DNA of 64,000 nt from positions 16,793 to 80,792 of the forward strand of contig JAOHEK010000004.1 in NCBI GenBank assembly GCA_028097405.1. The letters run 5' to 3'. A program made the translations under genes and the position numbers. This document shows, piece after piece, positions 34,386 to 43,833 of this stretch. Within the stretch, counting starts at the first letter, position 1; the number at the start of each line of letters is the position of its first letter. This DNA is from Paracoccaceae bacterium. GTDB lineage: Bacteria; Pseudomonadota; Alphaproteobacteria; Rhodobacterales; Rhodobacteraceae. A model generated the notes under the pieces. The model did no database searches. It was not told the origin of the DNA and was given only the letters and a program-made list of their open reading frames with translations.

Positions 34386-35462
34386 TCAGATGTCGCGAGA
34401 GCAGCGTTTGTCTTCCAGAAACGCCAAAAGCGCAATTTCGCCTTCCCGATACGGCGCTTTGGGCGCAAGATCGATATCAGCTCGGAAATCTTTCAGTGCC
34501 CGGTTTTTCCAAGTGCAGATTTCGATGGCACTTGGATGAATGTAACTGCTGCGCGCAATCGCGGGGTTATTGTGCAGCCGCTGAGACGCCGCTTTTGAAA
34601 GATCCGCAATCGTCGGCGCCTTTGCTTCGATAGCAGCCATAAACGCAGCATGGGTACCGTTCCAAGTGCGAAGAGATTTCGCTGTAAAATCTGTGTCGCT
34701 GAATGACGATAACACTTCGTTGATCTCTTCTGTTCGTACAATCCTCGCGTTGCCCTGTTCATCTGTCCACGAGATAAGTTCTGCTCCGGGGAGGTGCCGA
34801 CTAGCCTCGAGTACATGCGCAAGACGACTGCCCCGTAGGCTTTTCTGGACATGTTCTCCGCCTTTTGCGCGATAGTCCAAAAAGATGGTCTCTCCTTCAA
34901 AATCGATGTGATCGTTGCGCAGGGTCGTGGCACCATGGCTATTATTTTCCCGCGTGTTGCGCGGATCGCCCGGCGGAAGCGATGCCCTGTCTATGAGAGC
35001 CATGACCGCAGCGATGGCGGTTGATCGATCTCCGACTTCGCCACCAAGATGGCGTTCGATCCATCGACGCATAGCGGGCAACGCTGCCCCGACATCAGCC
35101 AGATGATCAAACTTCTTTTCCTCACGAAGACGACGCCAATCCGGGTGGTACAAGTATTGCTTTCGACCCCTGTCGTCTCTTCCTGTTGCGCGCAGATGGC
35201 CCTCATCGAATGGGCACATCCAAACGTTTTTGTAGGCCGGGGGTACCGCCATAGAAGCAAGCCGTTTTCGCTCCTGTTGATCGTCAATCCGCGTGCCGTC
35301 AGCAGCAAGGTAAGAAAATCCTCTGCCCCGTCGAATCCGCGAAATGCCGGGTTCGGTGTCGGGGAAAAATATGATGGACTTATTTGCGCGTTCGATCATA
35401 TCCGCGTTTCCTAGTTTAGGTGCCCTGCCTTCTGCCGGATTGCTTTCAAATCGGACAGCCAT
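34386..35462 (-). CDS. DNA topoisomerase IB
   Basis: A 358-residue bacterial type IB topoisomerase. RRGRGFSYLAADGTRI and AYKNVWMCPFDEGHLRATGR belong to the N-terminal DNA-clamp domain; GATTLRNDHIDFEGETIFLD, DFTAKSLRTWNGTHAAF and NNPAIARSSYIHP, with the nucleophilic Tyr, form the catalytic domain. It relaxes supercoils by nicking one strand through a 3'-phosphotyrosine link. It follows the MscS channel gene by 18 bases and is probably co-transcribed with it. Confidence 0.93.
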   Translation of the reverse strand: MAVRFESNPAEGRAPKLGNADMIERANKSIIFFPDTEPGISRIRRGRGFSYLAADGTRIDDQQERKRLASMAVPPAYKNVWMCPFDEGHLRATGRDDRGRKQYLYHPDWRRLREEKKFDHLADVGAALPAMRRWIERHLGGEVGDRSTAIAAVMALIDRASLPPGDPRNTRENNSHGATTLRNDHIDFEGETIFLDYRAKGGEHVQKSLRGSRLAHVLEASRHLPGAELISWTDEQGNARIVRTEEINEVLSSFSDTDFTAKSLRTWNGTHAAFMAAIEAKAPTIADLSKAASQRLHNNPAIARSSYIHPSAIEICTWKNRALKDFRADIDLAPKAPYREGEIALLAFLEDKRCSRDI

Positions 35463-35480
35463 TTCAGGCCAAGTCTCTCG

Positions 35481-36353
35481 TCATTGCCCGCTGTCAGCAC
35501 CTTGTCGAAGGTTTAATGGCTCCTTGAACGTCAGTGTGCGATATGGGAATGGGATCTCGATGCCAGCGGTGTCTAAGGCACGCTTCACAGAAGACACGAC
35601 TTGATCACGCGACGTGCGCACTTCGACCGGTCTGGACCCTGTCCACCAAGTGACTTCAAAGTTGATAGACGACTCTGCAAATTCCTGAGCAAAAATTTGG
35701 ATCGGTTTCTCATCCTGTACGACAGTGTCGCAGGAGCTTACAGCGTCGCAGATAACGTCGCGCGCTTCGTCCACATCAACGTCATAGGCAACCCCGCAAA
35801 TGACCGTAACGCGTCTTAGGTCACGATCCGTTCGAACGACCACAGGGTTCTTGAACAAGATAGAATTCGGCACGATGACAAGCTGTCCATCCGTTTGGCG
35901 AATATGGCTTTCACGGATGGCAATGTGATCAACCTCACCTTCGATTCCTTGGCACTCAATAATATCACCGATGCGCATTTCGCGACGAAAAAGGATTATG
36001 ATGCCAGCAAGAAAGTTCTCAAAAACATCCTTGAAGGCAAAACCAATCGCCACCGAACCGATACCAAGACCCGCCAAGATACTGGATGGTGTCAGGCCGG
36101 GGAACACGATGACCGCGGCGACCATCAATCCCAGAACCCAAACGAATATCGACATCAGAAGCGTGAAGAGTTCTTTCAGACTTTGACGAAGCTTCGTTTT
36201 TGCAAATACACGCCCGGCCACGTGTTTCACAATCTTATTCAGCCCGGCCGTAAGCAATATGACTACGATGGCGACGGCAATCTGAGGCAAAAGCTCAATC
36301 GATATTCTTGCTATCTCGCGCAGCTGCTCAAGCAAGATTCTTACTGGATCCAA
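35481..36353 (-). CDS. Small-conductance mechanosensitive channel (MscS family)
   Basis: A 290-residue channel with two or three N-terminal helices, the pore helix ILAGLGIGSVAIGFAFKDVFENFLAGIII (given here by its ends; Gly/Ala packing is visible) and the cytoplasmic beta domain with REMRIGDIIECQGIEGEVDH and VIVPNSILFKNPVVV. It releases solutes on hypo-osmotic shock. It forms a two-gene unit with topoisomerase IB. TAG/TGA spacing and same strand suggest shared expression with App1 upstream is also possible. Confidence 0.92.
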   Translation of the reverse strand: MDPVRILLEQLREIARISIELLPQIAVAIVVILLTAGLNKIVKHVAGRVFAKTKLRQSLKELFTLLMSIFVWVLGLMVAAVIVFPGLTPSSILAGLGIGSVAIGFAFKDVFENFLAGIIILFRREMRIGDIIECQGIEGEVDHIAIRESHIRQTDGQLVIVPNSILFKNPVVVRTDRDLRRVTVICGVAYDVDVDEARDVICDAVSSCDTVVQDEKPIQIFAQEFAESSINFEVTWWTGSRPVEVRTSRDQVVSSVKRALDTAGIEIPFPYRTLTFKEPLNLRQGADSGQ

Positions 36354-36410
36354 AATATCTCTCCTTTGCCATCATCGTCTATATTCTGATCGTTTCACTC
36401 GTCCCACCGC

Positions 36411-37385
36411 TCATGTAAGTGCCCTGTAATCCTGCACCACGCTTGCAGATACCCCGGCATTTTCAATTATGACAACGTCGGCTTTGACGACCTCAGAGAG
36501 CGGTTTTGTTCCCGCTCGGCGCAAGATGACGCGCACAACCTGATTGGGATAACGGCTTACGATATCAGCGTAGATATGCGGATCATGCTGTCCGGTGTCT
36601 CCGATAAGGGTGAAGGGCAGCTGCGGGTTTGCCGCCAAAATCCGTTCGATAGCGTCCGTCTTGTGATCGCCGTGTGTTCCCGTGATGAATTGGGTTGGCG
36701 AAATCCCAAGATCACGCAAGAAGAACGGGCCAAGCGGCAGCTCAGTCCTTGCGAATATTGATTGAAGGTAGTCGTACAGGTTCCAAGGCGACGAACTGAC
36801 ATAGAAAAAACTGGCCCCCTCTCCCGCAAGGCTTTTCATCAACTCGATGGCATCTGGGAAAACTTCACGCTCGTGCACGTTCCCGGTCGCAGATGTCCAA
36901 AGGTTTTTGATGAGCGAAAACGCACCTGTTCGTAGAACTGTGTCGTCTATGTCCGAGATCACGCCAAACGCTGCGTTCTCAGACGAATAAACCGGTACCG
37001 CAAGCGGATGCTCCATGCCTTCGGCGGATACCTTGATTGATGACGGAACCTGTTCGCGACGGGGGACGGCCAGTACGAAGAACCCTTCTTCATCCGACCT
37101 TGTCGTCACATCGTACGCGGGCGCCGTGACAGTGACGTCTTGCAATTCGTCAGTGAAAAACAGCTGCAAAAAGTCTTTGAAGTTTTGCCACCTTGACTGG
37201 CGACCGTTCCCGCTGGTCATCCGCTCGCTGACAAGTACCCGTCCGCGCACCACGATGTGATCAGAAGCCGTGTAGCCCCCGTAGCAATCGATTACCGAAG
37301 AGCTGGGCAAGCTGACACGCTTCAAAGCGTCTATCACGCGTTCAACGGTGTGGAAAGTTCGCGCTAGAAAAAGTTTTACGGCCAT
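36411..37385 (-). CDS. App1-family phosphatase (DUF2183, phosphatidate phosphatase-like)
   Basis: A 324-residue protein of the APP1 type. GVISDIDDTVLRTGAF is the HAD-like DxDxT motif; FFYVSSSPWNLYDYLQ and FTLIGDTGQHDPHIYADI are the other catalytic motifs. Yeast App1 dephosphorylates phosphatidate; bacterial members are poorly characterised and may act on phospholipids or other phosphoesters. A GGAAC-N17-AGTT stress-type promoter lies about 110 bases upstream of the start. Confidence 0.88.
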   Translation of the reverse strand: MAVKLFLARTFHTVERVIDALKRVSLPSSSVIDCYGGYTASDHIVVRGRVLVSERMTSGNGRQSRWQNFKDFLQLFFTDELQDVTVTAPAYDVTTRSDEEGFFVLAVPRREQVPSSIKVSAEGMEHPLAVPVYSSENAAFGVISDIDDTVLRTGAFSLIKNLWTSATGNVHEREVFPDAIELMKSLAGEGASFFYVSSSPWNLYDYLQSIFARTELPLGPFFLRDLGISPTQFITGTHGDHKTDAIERILAANPQLPFTLIGDTGQHDPHIYADIVSRYPNQVVRVILRRAGTKPLSEVVKADVVIIENAGVSASVVQDYRALT

Positions 37386-37495
37386 TGTGGCGTCACACCT
37401 TCTGTTGGATGGCGAGGTTTGAGCCGGTGACTTTCAAAACCAATGAAAAATAAGCTTGCACTTTAACGTCCACCTTCGTTTGCGTTCAAAGAGTG

Positions 37496-37521
37496 AACTC
37501 GAGAACCACCGTTTTAGTTCC
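37496..37521 (-). promoter_or_regulatory. EcfG-type promoter (GGAAC-N17-AGTT) for the App1 gene
   Basis: On the minus strand GGAAC (37521-37517) is followed after 17 bases by AGTT (37499-37496). The expected transcript start is about 100 bases before the App1 ATG. It is one of the weaker matches: no second C after GGAAC and the longer spacer. Confidence 0.4.
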
Positions 37522-37600
37522 GTGCTGTTAAACGAGGCACTTCAGTGGAATGGCGCGCTTCTGAGCTTTTGGCATTGAACTCCACGACATCAACATCCAC

Positions 37601-37624
37601 ATACCATCCATACAGATGGAGTAT
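37601..37624. promoter_or_regulatory. Candidate RHH operator next to the TTG start
   Basis: CCATC-CATACA-GATGG (37604-37619), extended by ATA and AGTAT on the flanks, is a near-palindrome directly in front of the RHH regulator's start and overlapping its GGAG site. Ribbon-helix-helix proteins commonly repress their own gene through such sites. Confidence 0.35.
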
Positions 37625-37628
37625 AAAT

Positions 37629-38045
37629 TTGCCCAACGTCAAGCAACTGCGTGACAAGCAGCCTGAGAACGAGAAGATCACGATCAACCTTGGCTTCGTC
37701 GATCTGGGCCGCATCGACCTGTTGGTGCAGGAAGGATTTTACTCGAATCGAAGCGACCTGATCCGAACGGCAATCCGAAACCAGCTTGAAAGCCATGGCG
37801 AGGTCGTCAGCAGATCGCTTGCGCGACACACCATGGAATTGGGGCTGCGAGACTATTCAGTTGCCGACTTGGAGGCGCTCCGGGATGCAGGCGAAATGCT
37901 CCACGTTAAGGTCGTGGGGCTGGCGCGGATTGAAGCAGACGTCACGCCCGACCTCGCTTTGCAAACCATCGGATCCATCACCGTGTTGGGCGGACTGCAG
38001 GCCAGCGCGGATGTCAAAAAGGCACTTGGCCACCGCATCAAATAG
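37629..38045 (+). CDS. Ribbon-helix-helix (CopG-type) transcriptional regulator
   Basis: A 138-residue regulator. EKITINLGFVDLGRIDLLVQ followed by GFYSNRSDLIRTAIRNQLES is the strand-helix-helix DNA-binding fold, and the C-terminal domain (ALQTIGSITVLGGLQAS) looks like a small ligand or oligomerisation domain. TTG 37629 was chosen because GGAG lies eight bases upstream; no ATG is available near the fold start. The PHB-depolymerase-like gene begins 28 bases after its stop, so it probably regulates that operon. Confidence 0.75.
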   Translation: MPNVKQLRDKQPENEKITINLGFVDLGRIDLLVQEGFYSNRSDLIRTAIRNQLESHGEVVSRSLARHTMELGLRDYSVADLEALRDAGEMLHVKVVGLARIEADVTPDLALQTIGSITVLGGLQASADVKKALGHRIK

Positions 38046-38073
38046 ATCGCGAGAACCACAATGAGGAACGACA

Positions 38074-39147
38074 ATGAAACTTCCAAAAGTCGGCGCAATG
38101 CGCTCGGCGACAAGCGGCGCTCGGCTTTCGGCTGCCAATTCACTTGTTCAGCGAACCCTAGCCCAACACGGACTTGCAGACCAAAGCAGCCCAGCAGAAA
38201 AGCCCGCAATGCCAGCGCTTGATAATATCCTAGCAAACTTCTCCCCTTCTCAAAGTTGGTCCGGCGCATCGCGGGCCGCAGTACCCAATGGTGCCACTTT
38301 CAAGGACAGCACGTTTACATGCGAGGCCGGTAGCCGCCGATTTTGCACCTACGTCCCAGCCAAGGCCGCCGCAGGCGCAGCGGGGGTACTCGTCATGCTG
38401 CACGGTTGTACCCAGACCCCCGAGGATTTTGCCGTCGGAACCGGTATGAACACGTTTGCTGACGCACACGGCTTTGTTGTGGTTTATCCAGCACAATCTC
38501 GCGTTGACAACGCGCAATCCTGTTGGAACTGGTTCAATCGCGGCGACCAGCGGCGCGGAAGCGGCGAGCCTGCTTTGCTGGCAGCACTGACGCGGCAGGT
38601 TTGTACAGAGCACGGAATTGGGCAGGAACGTACATTCGTGGCGGGACTTTCAGCCGGGGCGGCCATGGCGGTCATCTTGGGAGATACTTACCCAGACGTC
38701 TACGCAGCGGTGGGTGCACATTCAGGATTGCCGCTTGGGTCTGCAAAAGACGTATCATCCGCTTTTGCGGCCATGGCTGGAAATGGACTGGAAGCGCCAG
38801 ATGTGGCAACGACCACAGACCCTGTGCGTACCATTGTTTTTCACGGGACAGCAGACAACACCGTGCATCAATTGAATGGCGACAGTATCGCGCGCCGAGC
38901 CCGTGACTCATATGCCTGCCAAAGTATTGAAACCACCATCTCTGGCAAGGCAGGGGGCCGGACGTATACTCGCGCGGTCTCTAGCGATCTGAACGGAACG
39001 GCCTTGGTCGAACACTTCATCATCCAAGGTCAAGGACATGCGTGGTCCGGAGGGCAACCCGCCGGGTCCTATACCGATCCAAAGGGCCCCGACGCCAGCG
39101 CCGAAATGATCCGATTTTTCTTCGAGATACCCAGTAAGACATCCTGA
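38074..39147 (+). CDS. PHB depolymerase-family esterase
   Basis: A 357-residue alpha/beta-hydrolase of the PHB-depolymerase/LpqC family. VLVMLHGCTQTPEDFA supplies the oxyanion region, FVAGLSAGAAMAVILGD the Ser nucleophile (GLSAG), IVFHGTADNTVH the Asp/His region and QGQGHAWSGGQP the terminal His. There is no classical signal peptide; the N-terminus is polar and variable, so intracellular polyester or feruloyl-type ester hydrolysis is possible. It follows the RHH regulator in one plus-strand unit. Confidence 0.88.
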   Translation: MKLPKVGAMRSATSGARLSAANSLVQRTLAQHGLADQSSPAEKPAMPALDNILANFSPSQSWSGASRAAVPNGATFKDSTFTCEAGSRRFCTYVPAKAAAGAAGVLVMLHGCTQTPEDFAVGTGMNTFADAHGFVVVYPAQSRVDNAQSCWNWFNRGDQRRGSGEPALLAALTRQVCTEHGIGQERTFVAGLSAGAAMAVILGDTYPDVYAAVGAHSGLPLGSAKDVSSAFAAMAGNGLEAPDVATTTDPVRTIVFHGTADNTVHQLNGDSIARRARDSYACQSIETTISGKAGGRTYTRAVSSDLNGTALVEHFIIQGQGHAWSGGQPAGSYTDPKGPDASAEMIRFFFEIPSKTS

Positions 39148-39214
39148 AAGAGGTGTCTGCAATTTACCCTATGATGTAAGCGTCCCCTATCTTGAATGCT
39201 TGGCTCTAGCAGTT

Positions 39215-40309
39215 TTAGGGTTCAACCTCGAGTAACTCATCACCCTCTGCCGCACCCAGAAAGTTTCCAACGGTCTTCAAACTATCGATATTGTCACACA
39301 CCACCTTGAAAACCAGCAAGAATGGCACGGCGATTAGCGCACCCGCTATTCCCCAAAGCCACGCCCACAACACAACGGTCAAGAAAACGGCTACGATATT
39401 GAGCTTCATTCGCTTCCCAACAAGGTATGGCGTGATGAAGTTGGCCTCAAACGCAGTAATAAACTGATAGACGATCGGCACCACGATGGCTTCTGACAGC
39501 GTGTCGAAAAACACAATCGCCTGCACACCTACCAAAAAGGTGCCAACCAGCCCTCCCAAGATCGGAAGGTAGTTCAAAAGAAATGCTGCAATCCCCCAGA
39601 CGTACGCCTGCTCTATCCCAAGAAGGTGAAGCGCGATGGCCATGGTGATCCCAAGGCACACATTTATAATCGTGATTGTGAGCAGATAAGAAGAAACCTG
39701 CCGTTCGATGTCATATATAGTCGCAAGGGCACGTTTTTTCTCGCCGAAGCTTTGAAACGCCTGCACAAGTTTAACATAGAACATGTTGCCTGACCCAAGA
39801 AGGAACAGCGCCAAGATCAGTGCGATACCAATGGACGTCGCCGTCCTGGCTGCCGCGGTGACCGCGGAATTCAGAATTCCCGGCTGCTCAATGATGACCT
39901 GCTGCGGACCGCCGGGTTCAGCGGAGGCCATTTCTTCCACCTGATCTGACGCATCTTGAACGGCTTCAATCGTGTCGCTTACGCCGCGCAGCTTACTTTG
40001 AAGCTCTTGTGCGATACTGGGAATGTCGTCTGACCATGTCCTGATCGTTTCGCCCGCAAAATAGACCACGCCTCCGATAACGCCAGTCAGTGCAATTGTA
40101 AGGAGAACAGCGCCTACACCCACTGGAATCCCGAGCCGCTGCAGTGCTCGGTTCAGGGGGCTCAAGGTGAGAGCAATCAAAACGCCTAAAACGATTGGTA
40201 GGATCAAATCTTTGGCGAAGTAAGCCAGCACGAAGACTGCAATCGTGATCAAGGTCGCGACGCTGCGGCGTAGAGCCTTGATATCTTGTTCCATTTCGTA
40301 CGCTTTCAT
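39215..40309 (-). CDS. AI-2E family transporter-like membrane protein (PerM type)
   Basis: A 364-residue protein with about eight hydrophobic segments. LAYFAKDLILPIVLGVLIAL, GIALILALFLLGSGNMFY, AFLLNYLPILGGLVGTFLVG and FLTVVLWAWLWGIAGALIAVP are typical of the TqsA/PerM family, whose members export diverse solutes or exchange ions. An extra-membrane loop is rich in Asp/Glu (AVQDASDQVEEMASAEPGG). ATG 40309 follows ACAGGA closely; ATG 40294 is an alternative. A second family member starts at the right end of the window. Confidence 0.88.
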   Translation of the reverse strand: MKAYEMEQDIKALRRSVATLITIAVFVLAYFAKDLILPIVLGVLIALTLSPLNRALQRLGIPVGVGAVLLTIALTGVIGGVVYFAGETIRTWSDDIPSIAQELQSKLRGVSDTIEAVQDASDQVEEMASAEPGGPQQVIIEQPGILNSAVTAAARTATSIGIALILALFLLGSGNMFYVKLVQAFQSFGEKKRALATIYDIERQVSSYLLTITIINVCLGITMAIALHLLGIEQAYVWGIAAFLLNYLPILGGLVGTFLVGVQAIVFFDTLSEAIVVPIVYQFITAFEANFITPYLVGKRMKLNIVAVFLTVVLWAWLWGIAGALIAVPFLLVFKVVCDNIDSLKTVGNFLGAAEGDELLEVEP

Positions 40310-40472
40310 TCCTGTTGTTCGGCCACCGTCGCAATCAATCGGACACAAATCTCAAGCGGGCCGATGCTGCTGGACCGTCAAACGGCACCCAAGCAAAAAC
40401 AGCTGAAGAAAACACGACGTTAGCAATTAAATTCTCGATTTCACAGCGGCACACCCCAAGTGGCCTTCCACT

Positions 40473-40676
40473 TCAAGTATTGACGCCGTCCTTGGCGAGT
40501 TGGCTGTTAAGGGTAGGGACTGGATCAGGACCCTTTCCGTCCGTCGCGAGGTGCGATCTGTTTACGCTGTCATCGTTCATCCGCGCGATCGTGTCCTTTC
40601 GGCTTTTCATTGCGAAAAAGATCACAGCAAAAAGCGTCGCAAAGGTTAGGATTGGCAGAAAAATATCGGTTGACAT
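40473..40676 (-). CDS. Small single-pass membrane protein, 67 residues
   Basis: The peptide starts MSTDIFLPILTFATLFAVIF, giving one N-terminal membrane helix, followed by a polar tail (KSRKDTIARMNDD…). It is not a recognised family. A GGAAC-N16-AGTT promoter sits 35 bases before the ATG, which supports real expression and a place in the general stress regulon. Confidence 0.6.
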   Translation of the reverse strand: MSTDIFLPILTFATLFAVIFFAMKSRKDTIARMNDDSVNRSHLATDGKGPDPVPTLNSQLAKDGVNT

Positions 40677-40710
40677 GACGCGGCCTCCAAAGATGTTTCG
40701 ATGCATTCTT

Positions 40711-40735
40711 AACTTAGAACGCTGTAATTGGTTCC
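40711..40735 (-). promoter_or_regulatory. EcfG-type promoter (GGAACC, N16, AGTT) for the 67-residue protein
   Basis: Minus-strand GGAAC (40735-40731), 16 bases, AGTT (40714-40711). The start codon follows at 40676, leaving a leader of about 27 bases. Confidence 0.6.
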
Positions 40736-40800
40736 ATAAACATTTTGGTCGTTTTAAATGGCTCCCGAGATATGATGTCGCGACTCAATGTTGATTACAC

Positions 40801-41553
40801 CTAAGGTGCCGTCGTGACATTCCATTCTGACAATTCAGTCGCTGTCAGGATGTATATTTCACTAGCAGGCGTGGCCAAAGCGGGCCCCATGATCCGCAAA
40901 TCGACGCCCATGTCGTCTAGGTGTTTCAAAACCTGAGCTTGGCCGCTTTGGATGTCTTGCGTTGCTAAAAATGCCGGAAGAATAGTTGATTCACCAAAAC
41001 TGTGCTGATGAACGCCCAAACGACCTCCGCCTTGGACATTTCGCGCAACTCCACCAACAAAGATATAGGGGCAGGCTGAAAAGCAAATGCCGTCCTCACC
41101 GATTTGCGTCGCCACCCCTTGGTCGCGCATCAATCTGCCGATATCCAAGGCATCTGCAACACTGCCACCCGGGCTATCAAGTGTCACAGTGTCAGGCGCT
41201 AATCGCCTCAGTTCTGAAATAATGCGCACACCATCACCGGGTGCAATTGCGCCGCGCAACACAACCTCATCGGTGCCAATTGTTGTAATTGTAAGCCTGC
41301 TCGGCGTATCGGGATCATCATTCTGACCGGGCCGCGTAGGATACGAGGGCGTGTACCTTCGAGTCTGGTCACCGGGTTGCGTTGGCCGGCTTAAGTCAGG
41401 GGCGTCCGAAGACGTCTCGAAAAGTTTCGGCAGCATCGCTCCCGCATCAGCAAAGATAAGAAACAGCGCAATCGCAACTTGTCCGCCAAGCAACCATTTC
41501 ATCATCCGTCGCTCTGTGTTCACGACGTTCTTTGTTTCGGCGTCTGCGGTCAT
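40801..41553 (-). CDS. ClpP/crotonase-like periplasmic protein (COG3904 type)
   Basis: A 250-residue protein with an N-terminal membrane anchor (WLLGGQVAIALFLIFADAG), a Pro-rich linker, and a serine-protease-like domain: LDSPGGSVADALDIGRLMRD and GICFSACPYIFVGG with Ser between two Cys, then LGVHQHSFG supplying His. The two Cys may form a disulfide in the periplasm. Its ATG overlaps the stop of the next gene upstream (ATGA), indicating a functional pair. Proteolytic activity is likely but not shown for this family. Confidence 0.78.
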   Translation of the reverse strand: MTADAETKNVVNTERRMMKWLLGGQVAIALFLIFADAGAMLPKLFETSSDAPDLSRPTQPGDQTRRYTPSYPTRPGQNDDPDTPSRLTITTIGTDEVVLRGAIAPGDGVRIISELRRLAPDTVTLDSPGGSVADALDIGRLMRDQGVATQIGEDGICFSACPYIFVGGVARNVQGGGRLGVHQHSFGESTILPAFLATQDIQSGQAQVLKHLDDMGVDLRIMGPALATPASEIYILTATELSEWNVTTAP

Positions 41554-42806
41554 TCGACAACACGCGGTGTAAGCGGTCTTTCATCCGGCTTTTTTTCGAC
41601 AGCCGGGTTATCCACTTTCATCGATTGCAGCGCAAAGACAGCTGCCTGAAGCTCTGCCACTGTCATGGCACTTGTGGCGTCTGCAGGCTCGCGCCCCGCC
41701 CGGATGGCGGCTTGAGCAACAGCAACGATCAACACAAGCACTGCAGGTAGCAAATCTATCGCAATCGCTCCAGCCCAAGATGGCGCGAAATTGCGAGCAT
41801 AGAGGATCACTGCGTCGGCCGTGGAGATCGGCGTATAGATAACTTCTGACGCAGGCTCTAACGCCAAGACATCCGATGCAGCAGCTTGCAGAGTATTCGC
41901 ACGCTGTGCCAGAACTTCCAGCAAAGATGTGATGGTTGCTTGTTGCGCCGCCTGCCCGCCTTCATTGGTTGCATCTAACCTAGGCAATACCACAGATTGC
42001 GCCAAGTCACGCGCAGCACGATCCACCAGAGGTGCCACGGATAGCTGACGCAGGGTCGTGATGACGCCCGCAAGACGCACCGCCTCTTCGGAAAACAGGA
42101 CCGAGCGGTCTTCGACAGCACCCGGAGCGACGGTAAGCGCACGCATCCGGCTGAGAATGGCGTTTCCTTCTGCAAATGCAGCTGCAATCGGGGCCTCTTG
42201 CGCAAGAATGACCTGCTCTAATGCTGCAAGCTCATCAGACTTTTGCGTAAGAACGCGGAAGACAGCTCCGCGTCCCGCCAAGCCGGAAAGGCCACCCCCT
42301 ACTTCCTGATCAGACAGATCCTCAAACCCTTGGCGCGTGCGGCCAACGTCCAGTCCAAGCGCTTGCGCCTGCAAGGTGACTTCGTTCGCACGCTCTAGCG
42401 ATTTCTGATAATCTTGAACGGTTTGCGCAAGGTGTTGTTCAACTGCGGCTGAACCCGCAAGTGCCGCTGCATTCAGCCACGACGACATCGCAACAATTGC
42501 ACAAGACCCAATCACCATGGCCAAGACCAGCCAAAGCCTTGTGGCTGCAGTGCGCATCGCGGGAAGCAATCGTAATAGGTAAGACCAAAATACAAAAATG
42601 CCTGTGGACACTGCTGCCGAGTAAGCAACCGCTGCAAAAAGTGACAGTGCACCGCTATCGTCCAAAAGACCTCGGACGCCAAGATATGTATAGATACCTG
42701 ACGCTACCGCCAAAATACCGAGTGCCGCTGACGTAAAACTATCAAGCCAAGTCAAATGGCTTTCAACATCACGGGCATGGCGCAGACCGATTGTATCTTC
42801 TCGCAA
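41550..42806 (-). CDS. Uncharacterised membrane protein with long extra-membrane helical domain
   Basis: A 418-residue protein, family not recognised. Three hydrophobic segments lie at the N-terminus (TSAALGILAVASGIYTYLG, LFAAVAYSAAVSTGIFVFW, LWLVLAMVIGSCAIVAMSS), then about 200 Ala/Leu/Gln-rich helical residues, then one more membrane segment (AGAIAIDLLPAVLVLIVAVA) and a short charged tail. The start is TTG 42806 with GGAGAG five bases upstream. The 4-base overlap with the ClpP-like gene suggests that it anchors or presents a substrate for that protein. Confidence 0.7.
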   Translation of the reverse strand: MREDTIGLRHARDVESHLTWLDSFTSAALGILAVASGIYTYLGVRGLLDDSGALSLFAAVAYSAAVSTGIFVFWSYLLRLLPAMRTAATRLWLVLAMVIGSCAIVAMSSWLNAAALAGSAAVEQHLAQTVQDYQKSLERANEVTLQAQALGLDVGRTRQGFEDLSDQEVGGGLSGLAGRGAVFRVLTQKSDELAALEQVILAQEAPIAAAFAEGNAILSRMRALTVAPGAVEDRSVLFSEEAVRLAGVITTLRQLSVAPLVDRAARDLAQSVVLPRLDATNEGGQAAQQATITSLLEVLAQRANTLQAAASDVLALEPASEVIYTPISTADAVILYARNFAPSWAGAIAIDLLPAVLVLIVAVAQAAIRAGREPADATSAMTVAELQAAVFALQSMKVDNPAVEKKPDERPLTPRVVE

Positions 42807-43033
42807 AATTTCTCTCCAACGCTACGCACAGGCTCGGTTTTCACACCGAACGAGGGTTAATGGTAGGGTTACACTGAATAAAGTCTAGTCTGTCGCATGT
42901 GGGCATCCCCCTAAAGTTGCAGGGTGGGAAAAGATTTTTAGCGCAGCACTCGATCGTGCGATTATTAAAAAAAACCTCATCGTCTCCAGACCATCTCTGG
43001 ACTCTAACTCCATCAAACTTGATTAGAAGTTGA

Positions 43034-43650
43034 TCACCGCCATTTGTCTTGTGTCATATCTTGCATCGTGTAGCCGATACCGCGAGTGCCATAACCTGAC
43101 TGCTTGCGCCTGGCGAAAGGCATCCAGTCGACCTGAAAGGCTGTGTGATCGTTGACCATCACTGCCGTCACATCCAATTGCTGAACAGCCTGCATCGCCG
43201 CATCCATATTCTTCGAGAATACTGAGGCTTGAAACGCGAATGGCAGGGCGCTCGCCTGCTGGATTGCGGCATCCATCGAGTCGCAGTCATCGACATGCAC
43301 AACAGGTCCAAAAATTTCTTGGCATGAGACTTTGCCTTGTGCGGGGGGCGAAGCAGAACAGTTGGAGCATGCGTGGTCTCGCTCAACGTCTTGCCAACAG
43401 TAACGACCGCAGCACCGGCCTCATAGAGAATATCCACGAAGGATTTGCACGACAGAGGAGTGTCATTCGCAGGTTTGATCAGAACCGGACAGCCCGTAGC
43501 AACGGCGCTGGCAACCTGATGCACGATGGCGTTCATCTTGCTATATATCGGCCCCATTACAGCGCCAAAAATGATGTGACGCATCACCGTCATGACCAGC
43601 TCGCGCTTTGATGCGGGCGAATCTTTATGCGTCAACCTTGAAATGATCGA
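43034..43650 (-). pseudogene. Aldehyde dehydrogenase remnant (deleted and frameshifted)
   Basis: One frame encodes NAIVHQVASAVATGCPVLIK and PANDTPLSCKSFVDILYEAG, the N-terminal cofactor region of an aldehyde dehydrogenase, then jumps to GKTLSETTHAPTVLLRPP, so the central part with the catalytic Cys and Glu is deleted. A frameshift near 43320 moves the rest to another frame: HVDDCDSMDAAIQQASALPF and the C-terminus MPFARRKQSGYGTRGIGYTM. No functional enzyme can result. Confidence 0.85.
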
Positions 43651-43833
43651 ATTTTCCGCAAGTGCGTTTGGGGTAGTTTTCGACCTTATGACCACAACAC
43701 AGCTGTAAAGGCGGTTAGCTATGTCATAGTTTATAGACATTAGCGAAAATTGATGGCGCATTGCGCCGTTGGCAATATTAATGATCTATAAGGCTGCTGC
43801 CTTGATGTGGTGGACAAAAATCGAGTTCTGCAA

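Noticed and set aside
43034..43761. Two separate aldehyde dehydrogenase-related genes
   Set aside because: The pieces are collinear parts of one enzyme with the catalytic centre deleted and a frameshift, so one pseudogene is the simpler reading.
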